Positions 7,825 through 16,087 of a DNA stretch of 45,651 nucleotides are shown here, piece by piece. Location of the stretch: contig JARLJG010000065.1 of assembly GCA_031291325.1 (NCBI GenBank), forward strand, positions 1 through 45,651, given 5' to 3'. Position numbers and translations under genes: made by a program. Position 1 is the first letter of the stretch; every line of letters starts with the position of its first letter. Source of the stretch: Burkholderiaceae bacterium (GTDB lineage Bacteria; Pseudomonadota; Gammaproteobacteria; Burkholderiales; Burkholderiaceae_D). The notes below the pieces were generated by a model. The model worked only from the letters and a program-made list of their open reading frames with translations, ran no database searches and was not told the DNA's origin.

Positions 7825-8535
7825 ATGGCTAAATTGACATTGGATCGCATCCTGCAATCGCAGGGTTTCGGCACCCGCAAGTGGTGCCGCGAATTGATCG
7901 AAGACGGCGAAGTAAGCATTGCCGGCGCAGCCGTCACCGATTATCGCGCCGCGTTCGACACCGCCGATTTGCACTTCACCCTGTTCGACGAGGATTGGAC
8001 CTACCGCGAGCACGTCTACATCGCATTGAACAAGCCGGCCAATATCGAATGTTCGCGCAAGCCCAGCCACCATCCGGGCGTGTTGACCTTGTTGCCGGAG
8101 CAATTCACCTGGCGCGAAGTGCAGCCGGTCGGTCGGCTCGATCACGATACCACCGGCATGCTGCTGATGTCGGACGACGGCGCTTTCATCCACGCGCAAT
8201 CGTCGCCCAAACGTCATGTGCCGAAATTGTATGTGGCGACCACGCACGATGAAGTCACGGCGGCGCTGATCGAGCAACTCTTGCATGGCGTCAAACTGCA
8301 TGATGAACCGGAAGCACTGGCGGCGGTGACCTGTCGCCAAATCGACAGTCACCGGCTTGAAATCGTGCTGGAGCAAGGCAAGTACCACCAGGTAAAACGC
8401 ATGTTGGCGGCAGCCGGCAATCATTGCACCGCGTTGCGGCGCACGGCTATCGGTTCGCTGACGTTGGACGCGCTCAATCTGGAGGAGGGCGAATGGTGCT
8501 ATCTGGATACGGCGCAACTGGCCTTGCTGGTGTGA
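7825..8535 (+). CDS. rsuA: rRNA pseudouridine synthase, RsuA family
   Basis: A 236-residue protein with an N-terminal S4 RNA-binding domain (about 1-58, LDRILQSQGFGTRKWCRELI) and the pseudouridine synthase core carrying GRLDHDTTGMLLMSDDG, with catalytic D106. The C-terminal part has the EGKYHQVKRMLAAAGN block of the RsuA/RluB/E/F group. The size and S4-RsuA layout fit RsuA, which modifies U516 of 16S rRNA, better than the longer RluB. It lies 13 bp after ppnN and overlaps the start of a second pseudouridine synthase gene. Confidence 0.88.
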   Translation: MAKLTLDRILQSQGFGTRKWCRELIEDGEVSIAGAAVTDYRAAFDTADLHFTLFDEDWTYREHVYIALNKPANIECSRKPSHHPGVLTLLPEQFTWREVQPVGRLDHDTTGMLLMSDDGAFIHAQSSPKRHVPKLYVATTHDEVTAALIEQLLHGVKLHDEPEALAAVTCRQIDSHRLEIVLEQGKYHQVKRMLAAAGNHCTALRRTAIGSLTLDALNLEEGEWCYLDTAQLALLV

Positions 8536-9437
8536 AAGCTGTGCTCACGCCGCCGCTGCCGGTGCGCGACGGCGTCGGCCCCAGTTTTCTGTGGCTGCCC
8601 GAAGGCGCGTGGAAAGACATGCAAAGCTTCCTGGCGGCTTGGTTCGCCGATGTCGCCGCCGCGACCTGGCAAGCGCGCATGGACAAGGGCGAGGTCGTCG
8701 ATCAACACGGTCGGCGCTTGCAACCGGATAGCCCGTTCAAGCGCGGCATCTGCATGTTTTATTACCGCGAGATCGAAGCGGAAACGCCGATCCCGTTTGC
8801 CGAGCAGGTCTTGTATCGGGATGAACATATCCTGGTGGCCGACAAGCCGCATTTCCTGCCGGTGATACCGGGCGGGCGCTTCTTGCACGAAACCCTGCTG
8901 GTGAGATTAAAAAAGAAATTATCGCTCGAACATCTGGTGCCCCTGCATCGGCTCGATCGGGAGACAGCCGGGGTGGTTTTGTTTTCCCACAATCCCGCCA
9001 GCCGGGGCGCATATAATGCGCTGTTCCGCGAACACGCGATGGAAAAAGTGTATGAAGCGCTGGCTCCGGTCGACGCGCGATTGCAGTTTCCGATGACGTA
9101 TCGCAGTTGCATCGTCAAAGGCACGCCATTTTTTCGGATGCAGGAAGTCGCAGGCGAGCCGAACTCGGAAACCCGGATCGATCTGTTGGAACAGCGTGGC
9201 GGCATCGGGCGCTACCAGTTGCGGCCGGTCAGCGGCAAGCAGCATCAATTGCGCGTGCACATGGCGGCGCTCGGTGTGCCGATTTTGAACGACGGCGTCT
9301 ATCCCGACGTTTTGCCAAGCAAGGGCGACGACGTGTCGCAGCCGCTGAAACTGTTGGCGCAATCGATTGCGTTCGACGACCCGATTAGCGGGCAAGCGCG
9401 CAGCTTTACCAGCGCCCAAACTCTGAAGGAGGAATAA
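8493..9437 (+). CDS. Pseudouridine synthase, RluA family
   Basis: A ~314-residue RluA-type synthase. Motif I is LHRLDRETAGVVLFS with catalytic D155, and the C-terminal block LRPVSGKQHQLRVHMAALG is present. An unusual N-terminal region of about 100 residues (RDGVGPSFLWLPEG...YYREIEAETPIPF) replaces the S4 domain, as in Burkholderiales RluA/TruC-like proteins. I took the ATG at 8493 because GGAGGAGG sits 4 bp before it, which makes a 43-bp overlap with rsuA. A GTG at 8532 forming a GTGA overlap with the rsuA stop is a good alternative and would start closer to the conserved part. The target RNA position cannot be told from sequence. Confidence 0.87.
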   Translation: MVLSGYGATGLAGVKAVLTPPLPVRDGVGPSFLWLPEGAWKDMQSFLAAWFADVAAATWQARMDKGEVVDQHGRRLQPDSPFKRGICMFYYREIEAETPIPFAEQVLYRDEHILVADKPHFLPVIPGGRFLHETLLVRLKKKLSLEHLVPLHRLDRETAGVVLFSHNPASRGAYNALFREHAMEKVYEALAPVDARLQFPMTYRSCIVKGTPFFRMQEVAGEPNSETRIDLLEQRGGIGRYQLRPVSGKQHQLRVHMAALGVPILNDGVYPDVLPSKGDDVSQPLKLLAQSIAFDDPISGQARSFTSAQTLKEE

Positions 9438-9439
9438 CA

Positions 9440-9703
9440 ATGCGATCAACCAGAGCCAGCGCGGCGGTAGGGCGGCTGAAGTCGCGTAGCGGCAATAAGC
9501 TGTATTCGATGGTGTTGACTTCCGACCGCATGTTTTCGCTGGTGCTCGCAAGCGACGCCGGACTAGCGCCGGTCGCGCAAGGGGAGCCGTTGCCGCTGGA
9601 CGCCTTCGTCAAGTATGTCGATGGCCTGGGGCCGCAGACGCCCCGGCGCGTCACCAAGAACGATCTGGCGTTTGAAGCGCAACTCGGCAAGAGAAACAAA
9701 TAG
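9440..9703 (+). CDS. Small protein of unknown function
   Basis: An 87-residue basic protein beginning 2 bp after the RluA-family stop with a near-ideal Shine-Dalgarno (AAGGAGGA, 9426-9433), so it is almost certainly translated from the same message. No signal peptide, membrane segment or known domain is recognised. The centre (KLYSMVLTSDRMFSLVLASD) looks like two beta strands, and the C-terminus ends in a basic tail. Its position behind two RNA-modifying enzymes suggests nothing firm. Confidence 0.7.
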   Translation: MRSTRASAAVGRLKSRSGNKLYSMVLTSDRMFSLVLASDAGLAPVAQGEPLPLDAFVKYVDGLGPQTPRRVTKNDLAFEAQLGKRNK

Positions 9704-9776
9704 GCTTATCTGAAAGACTAAGTTTCATCTGAGTGTTTTGTGTGTAAAAATATTAGTCTGGCGTTTGCGCAACTCT

Positions 9777-9858
9777 CGTCATTCCCGCGAAGGCGGGAAC
9801 CCATAGGGAATTCGCTCGTGCTACCTCACTATGGATTCCCGCCTTCGCGGGAACGACG
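9777..9858. repeat. REP-like palindrome, core of the dispersed element
   Basis: Arms GTCATTCCCGCGAAGGCGGG and its near-exact inverse (9836-9857) enclose about 40 bp. The same palindrome forms the centre of the two longer elements at 13279-13451 and 25407-25569, but the outer parts of those elements are absent here. It lies in the convergent gap between the 87-residue protein gene and the phasin gene. Confidence 0.85.
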
Positions 9859-9923
9859 AAGTTTTTTGTTATACCTGCGCGAATGCGGTTCTTTGCCCAC
9901 AAAAAGTCGGAACAACCAAGAAC

Positions 9924-9959
9924 AAAAACGGGCCGCAACCTTGCGGTCGCAGCCCGTTT
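9924..9959 (-). terminator. Intrinsic terminator of the phasin gene
   Basis: On the minus strand, AAACGGGC...GCCCGTTT forms a stem extended inward by TGCGACCGC/GCGGTTGCG-type pairing and is followed by a T-rich tail (TTGTT). It lies 22 bp after the phasin stop. Confidence 0.75.
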
Positions 9960-9980
9960 CAGCAAGTCGGAGGGACTAGC

Positions 9981-10544
9981 TTATTTCTTGGCGCGGCTGG
10001 CAGTCTTGGCGGCGTTTTGCGAAAACTGTTCGACCGTGTTGCTGACGTTGCTTTGCAGTGTTTCAGCAGCTTGCTTGGCTGTCTTGCTCAGTTGGTCGTA
10101 ACCGGCGGAAGCGTTGCCGATGGCAGTCTTCACCAGTGCGATCGCTTGTTCCGAACCGGCAGGCGCATTCTTGCTGACGCTGTCGACCAATTCGATGGCC
10201 TTGCGGCTGCTTTCGGCGATTTGCGCTTCGGCGGCCTTGGTGAATTCGGCTTGCGTAGTCGACGCGATGCCGGCCAGCGAACGACCGTAAGCAATCGCCT
10301 TTTCTGCGCTCGGTTGCGCTTGCGCAGCGGTCAACGAAAAGAATTCTTGCGGGTCTTTGGCGGCCAACAGCTTCTTGGCAGTTGCCGAAGACTCTTCAAA
10401 CGAGGCTTTGGCAGCGCTCAGGTTCAAATCGACAATCTTTGTGACGCTTTCAAATGCATGGTTGGTCAACGCGGTCAGTGCGGCGATTTGCGCTTCGACG
10501 TTGGTTTTGATAGCAGACGAGAATTGCTCAGGCGTGGTAGACAT
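9981..10544 (-). CDS. phaP: Phasin family protein
   Basis: A 187-residue, alanine/lysine-rich, almost entirely helical protein without signal peptide. The opening MSTTPEQFSSAIKTNVEAQ and the repeated amphipathic segments (FEESSATAKKLLAAKDPQEFFSL and so on) are typical of the phasin family that coats polyhydroxybutyrate granules in Burkholderiales. AGGAGA precedes the ATG. It is monocistronic: a good promoter (TTGACA-16-TAGAAT) lies about 70-100 bp upstream, a TTGTGC-N3-GCACAA dyad lies just above that, and an intrinsic terminator follows. PHB content in turn controls such genes through PhaR in relatives; PhaR control here is inferred. Confidence 0.92.
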   Translation of the reverse strand: MSTTPEQFSSAIKTNVEAQIAALTALTNHAFESVTKIVDLNLSAAKASFEESSATAKKLLAAKDPQEFFSLTAAQAQPSAEKAIAYGRSLAGIASTTQAEFTKAAEAQIAESSRKAIELVDSVSKNAPAGSEQAIALVKTAIGNASAGYDQLSKTAKQAAETLQSNVSNTVEQFSQNAAKTASRAKK

Positions 10545-10615
10545 TTAGTTCTCCTAATGGACGAGTGATCCGAAAATAATTGGGTAACCGCAAATGGTGC
10601 GATGCAACAATTCCA

Positions 10616-10643
10616 ATTCTAAAGACTTGCACGGCGATGTCAA
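10616..10643 (-). promoter_or_regulatory. Phasin promoter
   Basis: On the minus strand, TTGACA (10638-10643) and TAGAAT (10616-10621) are separated by 16 bp, close to the sigma-70 consensus. This gives a 5' leader of roughly 65 nt ending in the AGGAGA before phaP. Confidence 0.7.
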
Positions 10644-10650
10644 GCACTAT

Positions 10651-10665
10651 TTGTGCGTTGCACAA
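10651..10665. promoter_or_regulatory. PhaR-like operator TTGTGC-N3-GCACAA
   Basis: A perfect dyad placed 7 bp upstream of the phasin -35 box. It matches the TGC...GCA symmetry of PhaR sites upstream of phasin genes and repeats the half-sites found at 4126-4141. Another TGC/GCA-rich stretch lies near 10794-10815. The assignment is by motif and position only. Confidence 0.5.
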
Positions 10666-10954
10666 AATATTTTCGATTCTTGCTCGAAAAGCCTGGCATA
10701 AGGGATTCCAGCAAGATATATGCCAAATTGTCATGCCTGTGGCTACTGAAATGATGCCCTGATGTTGCAATGCGACTGTTGAGTTTCGTGCATGCAAATG
10801 TTGCACCCGCAGCAATGTCGTTGGCTGGACAAATAGCGCTTTCGGGTTTGCGAATCGCGTGGATAATGCGGATGCGTGACGTTTGCGCTACGTTTGCGTT
10901 AGCGTTTTGGTTCGCACAGGTTATTATTCTGTGCGTCAATTCAAGGCAATCGAA
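10666..10954. other. Gene-free phaP-ybaK divergent region
   Basis: No coding potential is seen. It holds TGC/GCA-rich stretches near 10794-10815 and an inverted repeat CGCACAG-N9-CTGTGCG at 10913-10919/10929-10935, with AT-rich spacer TATTAT, 20 bp before the ybaK start. This could be an operator over the ybaK promoter or a hairpin in its leader. Confidence 0.45.
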
Positions 10955-11446
10955 ATGAGTAAAAAAGACCATGTGTCGGAGACCCCGGCAACCCAATTCT
11001 TGCGCAAGGCCGGCGTCGCCTTTTCCGAACATCCCTACCAATACGAAGAACATGGCGGCACCGAGGTGTCGGCGCGCGAGTTGGGCGTCGACGAGCATCA
11101 TGTGGTGAAAACCCTGGTCATGCAAGACGAGGCGGCCAAGCCCCTGATCGTGTTGATGCACGGCGACCGCAAGGTCTCGACCAAGAATCTGGCGCGCCAG
11201 ATCGGCTGCAAATCGGTCGAGCCGTGCAAACCGGAGGTGGCCAGCCGCCATTCCGGGTACCAGGTGGGCGGCACGTCGCCGTTCGGCACGCGCAAGCCGA
11301 TGCCGATTTATATCGAGCGCAGCATCCTGGCGCTCGACAAGATTTATATCAATGGCGGGCGGCGCGGCTACCTGGTCGGGATTGCGCCGTCCGCGATGCA
11401 GACGATATTGAAACTGACGGCAGTCGATTGTGCGTTGCAGCAGTGA
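10955..11446 (+). CDS. ybaK: Cys-tRNA(Pro)/Cys-tRNA(Cys) deacylase
   Basis: A 163-residue YbaK/EbsC-type editing protein that hydrolyses mischarged Cys-tRNA(Pro). Conserved blocks are TPATQFLRKAGVAF at the N-terminus, the catalytic lysine region VVKTLVMQDE, a KVSTKNLARQIG helix, and the VGGTSPFGTRKPMP loop that shapes the substrate pocket, followed by INGGRRGYLVGI. The length is normal (E. coli YbaK 159). The ATG at 10955 is chosen since the family begins just there; the upstream in-frame extension crosses an inverted repeat. The Shine-Dalgarno is weak. Confidence 0.92.
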   Translation: MSKKDHVSETPATQFLRKAGVAFSEHPYQYEEHGGTEVSARELGVDEHHVVKTLVMQDEAAKPLIVLMHGDRKVSTKNLARQIGCKSVEPCKPEVASRHSGYQVGGTSPFGTRKPMPIYIERSILALDKIYINGGRRGYLVGIAPSAMQTILKLTAVDCALQQ

Positions 11447-11554
11447 AATATTCTAGCGATCGGAAAATTGCGGGGATTCAATAGGTATCATACGGCGACG
11501 CGCGCCGGGGACCGGGCGCGCAGCGATCGTGTCAATGGGCGGAAAGAAAAAAGC

Positions 11555-12193
11555 ATGAATACAATTTTATTTGGAATCGGCGCTTACCTGATTGGGTCGA
11601 TTTCCTTTGCGGTAGTGGTCAGCAAATTGTTTGGCTTGTCCGATCCGCGCACTTACGGATCGAAAAATCCGGGCGCGACCAACGTATTGCGCAGTGGCAA
11701 TAAAATTGCTGCCTTGCTGACCTTGCTGGGCGACGGCTTCAAAGGCTGGGTGGTGGTGTGGGCGACTGCGCATTACGGCGCGCAGTTCGGCGTCGAGGAC
11801 AAGGGCGTGGCGCTGGTGGCGGTCGCGGTTTTCCTCGGGCATTTGTGGCCGATTTACACCAAATTCGTCGGCGGCAAGGGCGTGGCGACTTTTTTCGGCG
11901 TCGTGCTGGGCTTGGACCCACTGCTCGGTTTGGCTGCATTGTTGACCTGGCTGGCGGTCGCGGCGCTGTTTCGCTATTCCTCGCTGGCGGCTCTGCTGTC
12001 GGCCTTGCTGGCCCCGGTCTATTTTGGATTGCTGATCGGCGCCGACGAATTGGGAACGCAATTGAAATTGGCGGCAGTGATCTTCATGAGCGTCTTGCTG
12101 ATTTATCGGCACAACCAAAATATCGGCAATTTGCTGGCCGGCAAGGAAAGCAAGATCGGCGCTAAGAAGAAGCCAGCCCACTCAACTCATTGA
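11555..12193 (+). CDS. plsY: Glycerol-3-phosphate acyltransferase PlsY
   Basis: A 212-residue polytopic membrane enzyme that transfers the acyl group from acyl-phosphate to glycerol 3-phosphate, the first step of phospholipid synthesis. The three PlsY motifs are visible: the [15 protein letters not shown] entry, [17 protein letters not shown] (motif 1), and [22 protein letters not shown] (motif 2/3). About five membrane segments alternate with these loops, and the C-terminus is a basic cytoplasmic tail. GGAAAG lies before the ATG. Its 3' end overlaps the convergent tsaD by 32 bp. Confidence 0.95.
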   Translation: MNTILFGIGAYLIGSISFAVVVSKLFGLSDPRTYGSKNPGATNVLRSGNKIAALLTLLGDGFKGWVVVWATAHYGAQFGVEDKGVALVAVAVFLGHLWPIYTKFVGGKGVATFFGVVLGLDPLLGLAALLTWLAVAALFRYSSLAALLSALLAPVYFGLLIGADELGTQLKLAAVIFMSVLLIYRHNQNIGNLLAGKESKIGAKKKPAHSTH

Positions 12194-13199
12194 GCGGCCA
12201 GCGCGGACGCACGTTGAACGCGTAATCGCGCTTGGCCGCGTCCGGGTTGAGCTGCAAGCGCATCGCACCGGCGAACGCGATCATCGCGCCGTTGTCGGTG
12301 CAAAATTGCAATTCGGGATAGAAGACGCGGAAATGTCTCTTTTGCGCGGCGGCATTCAAGGCCGCGCGCAATTGACTATTGGCGCCGACGCCGCCGGCAA
12401 TCACCAGCCGCTTCAAGCCAGTCTGCTTCAATGCCGTCACGCATTTGGCGGTCAGCACGTCGACGATGGCGTCGACAAAGGCGCGCGCGACATTGGCCTT
12501 GTCTTGTTCGCAAATATTGGTAATTTGTTGTTTGACAACGGTCAACACCGCCGTCTTCAAGCCGGAAAAGCTGAAATTCAAATCCTTCGAGTGCAGCATC
12601 GGGCGCGGCAGCTTATACACGCCGGGGTCGCCGAACTCCGCCAAGCGTGAAATCGCCGGGCCGCCCGGATAACCCAGCCCGAGCAGCTTGGCCGATTTGT
12701 CGAAGGCCTCGCCGGCGGCATCGTCGACAGTTTCGCCCAGCAGCGTATATTGGCCGACGCCATCGACCCGCATCAATTGCGTATGCCCGCCGGAAACCAG
12801 CAAGGACACAAAAGGGAAGGCCGGCGGGTTGCTGGTCAATAGCGGCGACAGCAAATGCCCTTCCAGATGATGCACGCCTAGCACCGGCTTATCCAGCGCC
12901 AAGCCCAAGCCACAGGCGACCGACGCGCCGACCAGCAAGGCCCCGGCCAAGCCCGGCCCTTGTGTATACGCAATCGCGTCTATCGTCGATAACTCGACCT
13001 TGCTTTCGGCCAATACCTGTTCCAGCAACGGGATCGCACGCCGGATATGGTCGCGCGAAGCCAGTTCCGGCACCACGCCGCCGTATTCTTCATGCATCGC
13101 CACTTGCGAGTAAAGCGCGTGCGCCAGCAAGCCCTGTTGTGTATCGTACAAGGCCAGGCCGGTTTCATCGCAGGAGGATTCGACGCCGAGGATAAGCAT
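12162..13199 (-). CDS. tsaD: tRNA N6-adenosine threonylcarbamoyltransferase TsaD
   Basis: A 345-residue ASKHA-fold metalloenzyme that, with TsaB and TsaE, places the threonylcarbamoyl group on A37 of ANN-decoding tRNAs. The N-terminal phosphate loop is [13 protein letters not shown]; the metal-binding pair H111/H115 lies in [18 protein letters not shown] and the C-terminal [10 protein letters not shown] are the expected nucleotide-contact blocks. The length and start (MLILGVESS) are canonical. Its 3' end overlaps plsY on the other strand. Upstream of it, reading the other way, are a mobile-element copy and ybiB. Confidence 0.96.
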   Translation of the reverse strand: MLILGVESSCDETGLALYDTQQGLLAHALYSQVAMHEEYGGVVPELASRDHIRRAIPLLEQVLAESKVELSTIDAIAYTQGPGLAGALLVGASVACGLGLALDKPVLGVHHLEGHLLSPLLTSNPPAFPFVSLLVSGGHTQLMRVDGVGQYTLLGETVDDAAGEAFDKSAKLLGLGYPGGPAISRLAEFGDPGVYKLPRPMLHSKDLNFSFSGLKTAVLTVVKQQITNICEQDKANVARAFVDAIVDVLTAKCVTALKQTGLKRLVIAGGVGANSQLRAALNAAAQKRHFRVFYPELQFCTDNGAMIAFAGAMRLQLNPDAAKRDYAFNVRPRWPLNELSGLASS

Positions 13200-13269
13200 A
13201 GGAAAAGAGAAGCAAACTATTGCAATCCGCTATTGTAAGCGTTTACCGAATCGAAACTGCCGGTTCATA

Positions 13270-13460
13270 GTAAGCTACGGGCGTGACTCAAAGTTGGGAG
13301 GAATTCTCATTACCCCCTCCGTCGTTCCCGCGAAGGCGGGAATCTATAGGGAGTCAGTCTTGGCTGGCGGCTTATGGATTCCCGCTTTCGCGGGAACGAC
13401 GGGGTCTTTGCACATTGAGTTAATATTTTCTACGCAGTTTGAATCGCACCCGTAAGCTAC
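13270..13460. mobile_element. MITE-like element upstream of ybiB, with 9-bp target duplication
   Basis: The 173-bp element (13279-13451) has imperfect terminal inverted repeats starting GGGYGYGAYTCAAA and the REP-like palindrome at its centre (13320-13401). Identical GTAAGCTAC flanks at 13270-13278 and 13452-13460 look like a 9-bp target duplication. Flanks and the right part (CACATTGA...CGCAG..TTGAATC) match the copy at 25407-25569. There is no reading frame, so it needs a transposase in trans. It ends 4 bp before the ybiB start codon. Confidence 0.75.
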
Positions 13461-13464
13461 CGGC

Positions 13465-14454
13465 ATGGAAAAATCATTGAATATGGAATCCTTCCCCGCA
13501 ACCCGTTTCATCAAGGAAATCGGACGCGGCAAAAAAGGCGCACGCAGCCTGTCGCGCGACGACGCCTGCCAGTTGTATACAGCCATGCTGGATGGCAGGG
13601 TATCCGACCTGGAACTGGGCGGCATCATGCTCGCGATGCGCATCAAGGGCGAGTCGGTCAGTGAAATTGCCGGCTTCCTGGATGCCGCGCAAGCATCGCT
13701 GGACTTGCTCGCAGCGCCGCCTGGGTCGCATGCGCCAGTCGTGATACCGAGCTATAACGGCTCGCGCCAGATGGCTAACTTGACGCCTTTGCTGGCCTTG
13801 CTGCTGGCGCGCGAAGGCGTGCCGGTATTGATACATGGCGTCATCGACGATCCTGGGCGGGTGACTACCGCACAGATTTTGCAGGCGCTGGGCGTGCACC
13901 CGGTTGCCGGGCATGCGCAGGCGGCGGCACAATTTGCCAATCAAGCGCCGGTTTTCATGCCGATCGAACACTTGGCGCCGCGCATGGCGCGTCTGCTGGC
14001 GTTGCGCCGTATCCTGGGCGTGCGCAATTCGACCCATACGCTGGTCAAATTGATCCAGCCGTTTGCGCAAGCGGCGCTGCGGCTGACTTCGTATACCCAT
14101 CCTGAATATCAGGCGATGTTGACCGACTACTTTTCAACCGTTGCGCCGACTGCTGCTGGTGACGTATTCCTGATGCGCGGCACCGAAGGGGAAACCGTGG
14201 CCAACGCCAGGCGCGCGCAGCAGATCGAATGGTTCCACGCGCACGAATGCGTCACCTTGGTGCAAAAACAAGAGCCGTCCGACGAATTGCCAGACCTGCC
14301 AGCTGCGCCGGATGCCGCCAATACGGCGGCGTGGATACGCTCGGTATTGAACGGTGCATCGCCGGTGCCGTCGGCAATTGCCGAGCAAGTCGCGCATTGC
14401 GTGTGCGTATCGAAACAAATTCGCCAATTGGAGCGCGATGACAAAGCACTATGA
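13465..14454 (+). CDS. ybiB: YbiB/TrpD2-type nucleic-acid-binding protein
   Basis: A 329-residue protein of the anthranilate phosphoribosyltransferase-like fold, YbiB (TrpD2) branch. In E. coli YbiB binds nucleic acids rather than acting in tryptophan synthesis. The N-terminal helical part (SRDDACQLYTAMLDGRVSDLELGGIMLAMRIKGES) is the glycosyltransferase-family-3 helical domain; the second domain shows VVIPSYNGSRQMANLTPLLALLLAREG and RILGVRNSTHTLVKLIQPF. The usual TrpD glycine-rich loop is replaced, as expected for YbiB. The start is ATG 13465 or 13483; the latter begins the conserved MESFPATRFIKEIGRG. The gene lies 4 bp from a MITE copy, so its promoter must be in or across the element. It overlaps the next gene by 17 bp. 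Confidence 0.85.
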   Translation: MEKSLNMESFPATRFIKEIGRGKKGARSLSRDDACQLYTAMLDGRVSDLELGGIMLAMRIKGESVSEIAGFLDAAQASLDLLAAPPGSHAPVVIPSYNGSRQMANLTPLLALLLAREGVPVLIHGVIDDPGRVTTAQILQALGVHPVAGHAQAAAQFANQAPVFMPIEHLAPRMARLLALRRILGVRNSTHTLVKLIQPFAQAALRLTSYTHPEYQAMLTDYFSTVAPTAAGDVFLMRGTEGETVANARRAQQIEWFHAHECVTLVQKQEPSDELPDLPAAPDAANTAAWIRSVLNGASPVPSAIAEQVAHCVCVSKQIRQLERDDKAL

Positions 14455-15634
14455 TGTCGCGGTGATCGGCGCGGGCGCAGCCGGCTTGATGTGCGCGGCG
14501 GTGGCCGGGCAGCGCGGGCTTTCGGTGGTATTGATCGACCACGCGGAAAAACTGGCCGAAAAGATACGCATTTCCGGTGGTGGGCGTTGCAATTTTACGA
14601 ACCTGACAGCCGGCCCACAAAATTTTCTTTCGCAAAACCCGCATTTCTGCAAAAGCGCGTTGTCGCGCTACACGCCGCAGGATTTTCTCGATTTGCTGAA
14701 ACGCTATCGAATCCCCTATCACGAAAAGCACAAAGGCCAGTTGTTTTGCGACCGCTCCGCCGAAGACATCATCGACATGTTGTGCGCCGAATGCGACGCC
14801 GGCAATGTCACCTTGCGCATGGCTTGCAAGGTCGCCGGCATCGGCAAGCAGGGCGAGCTTTTTCGCGTCGATACCGACGGCGGCGAGATTCTTGCCGGCA
14901 AAGTCGTGATCGCCACCGGCGGCTTGTCGATTCCCAAGATCGGTGCAACCGATTTCGCCTTTCGTATCGCCAAGCAATTCGGCCTGAAGTTGATCGACCC
15001 GAGGCCGGCGCTGGTGCCGCTGACCTTCGACCAGGCGTTGTGGCAGCCCTTTGTGCCGATGGCCGGCATTTCCTTGCCGGTCGAGATTGCAACGGGCGAC
15101 AAAAAAGCGGGCGCTCACTTCCGCGAAGACTTATTGTTTACGCATCGCGGCCTGTCCGGTCCGGCAGTGCTGCAAATATCGAGCTATTGGGAACCGGGAG
15201 CGGCCTTGACCGTGAATCTGCTGCCGGACACCGATGTCGCGCAAACCTTGATCGACGGCAAGGCGAGCATCAAGAAAAATCTCGGCAACTTTCTTGCCCA
15301 ACTGTTGCCGACGCGGCTGGCCGAAGGCTGGCTGCAAGTCAACGATTTCAAACCGGACGCGCGCTTGGCGGACATGCAAGACAAACAATTGCGGCGCTTG
15401 GGCGAATCCTTGAATCGCTGGCAAATCGTGCCGAACGGCTCCGAAGGTTTTCGCAAAGCCGAAGTCACGCGCGGCGGCGTCGACACGCGCGAGCTGTCGC
15501 AGCAAACGATGATGGCGACCAAGGCGCCGGGTTTGCATTTCATCGGCGAGGCGGTCGATGTCACCGGCTGGCTCGGCGGTTATAATTTCCAGTGGGCGTG
15601 GGCGTCCGGCTTTGCAGCCGGTTCTTCGGTATAG
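14438..15634 (+). CDS. FAD-dependent oxidoreductase, YhiN/HI0933 family
   Basis: A 398-residue flavoprotein. The N-terminal dinucleotide-binding motif is VAVIGAGAAGLMCA and the family signature ISGGGRCNFTNLT follows at about residue 45. A second nucleotide contact is GKVVIATGGLSIPKIGATDFAF, and the C-terminal FAD block is LHFIGEAVDVTGWLGGYNFQWAWASG. All are hallmarks of the HI0933-like family, whose physiological reaction is not settled. The start overlaps ybiB by 17 bp with GGAG just upstream, so translation is coupled. Length is normal. Confidence 0.92.
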   Translation: MTKHYDVAVIGAGAAGLMCAAVAGQRGLSVVLIDHAEKLAEKIRISGGGRCNFTNLTAGPQNFLSQNPHFCKSALSRYTPQDFLDLLKRYRIPYHEKHKGQLFCDRSAEDIIDMLCAECDAGNVTLRMACKVAGIGKQGELFRVDTDGGEILAGKVVIATGGLSIPKIGATDFAFRIAKQFGLKLIDPRPALVPLTFDQALWQPFVPMAGISLPVEIATGDKKAGAHFREDLLFTHRGLSGPAVLQISSYWEPGAALTVNLLPDTDVAQTLIDGKASIKKNLGNFLAQLLPTRLAEGWLQVNDFKPDARLADMQDKQLRRLGESLNRWQIVPNGSEGFRKAEVTRGGVDTRELSQQTMMATKAPGLHFIGEAVDVTGWLGGYNFQWAWASGFAAGSSV

Positions 15635-15714
15635 TAGATAAGCGCAAATGAGCGGATTTACGACACTCGAAAGTCGCGAGCAAATTCGGGCTTCCATTTT
15701 CCATTTTAGCCTGC

Positions 15715-15720
15715 TATACT
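15715..15720 (+). promoter_or_regulatory. Candidate -10 box for rpsU
   Basis: TATACT, with a poor -35 (TTCCAT) at 17 bp spacing, would start transcription about 30 nt upstream of rpsU. It follows the end of the flavoprotein gene by 80 bp. Confidence 0.45.
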
Positions 15721-15755
15721 CTCTGTCTTCCCATAAAACCTTGGTTTGAGTTTAC

Positions 15756-15968
15756 ATGACCACAATTCGCCTTAAAGAAAACGAGCCGTTCGAAGTCGCT
15801 ATGCGTCGCTTCAAGCGCACTATTGAAAAAACCGGTTTGCTGACCGAGTTGCGCGCGCGCGAGTTTTATGAAAAGCCTACAGCTGAACGCAAGCGCAAGC
15901 TTGCCGCTGCCGTGAAGCGTCATTACAAGCGCATCCGCAGCCAGCAATTGCCGAAAAAGCTCTTCTAA
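15756..15968 (+). CDS. rpsU: 30S ribosomal protein S21
   Basis: A 70-residue, strongly basic protein matching S21 throughout ([26 protein letters not shown], then a lysine/arginine-rich tail). S21 helps the small subunit pair with mRNA during initiation. It heads the rpsU-yqeY-dnaG-rpoD cluster; in E. coli the equivalent rpsU-dnaG-rpoD operon is divided by a terminator after rpsU, and a hairpin is found in the same place here. Confidence 0.97.
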   Translation: MTTIRLKENEPFEVAMRRFKRTIEKTGLLTELRAREFYEKPTAERKRKLAAAVKRHYKRIRSQQLPKKLF

Positions 15969-16000
15969 TTTTTCGCCGCACGTTTGTGCGGTTAAATTGC

Positions 16001-16033
16001 AAACCCGCTCCGGTAATGCCCGCAGCGGGTTTT
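16001..16033 (+). terminator. Hairpin/attenuator after rpsU
   Basis: AACCCGCT (16002-16009) pairs with AGCGGGTT (16024-16031) and is followed by TT. A smaller hairpin CCGCAC-GTTT-GTGCGG precedes it at about 15976-15991. The T tract is short, so partial termination between rpsU and yqeY is likelier than a full stop, as in the E. coli operon. Confidence 0.6.
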
Positions 16034-16087
16034 GGCATTTGAGTGTAGTTGCCTGTAAGTTTGCGTGTTTGACATGATGGAGTGAGC

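Noticed and set aside
9777-13401. Palindromic repeats considered as a CRISPR array
   Set aside because: Copies are dispersed thousands of bases apart, palindromic, and without regular spacers.
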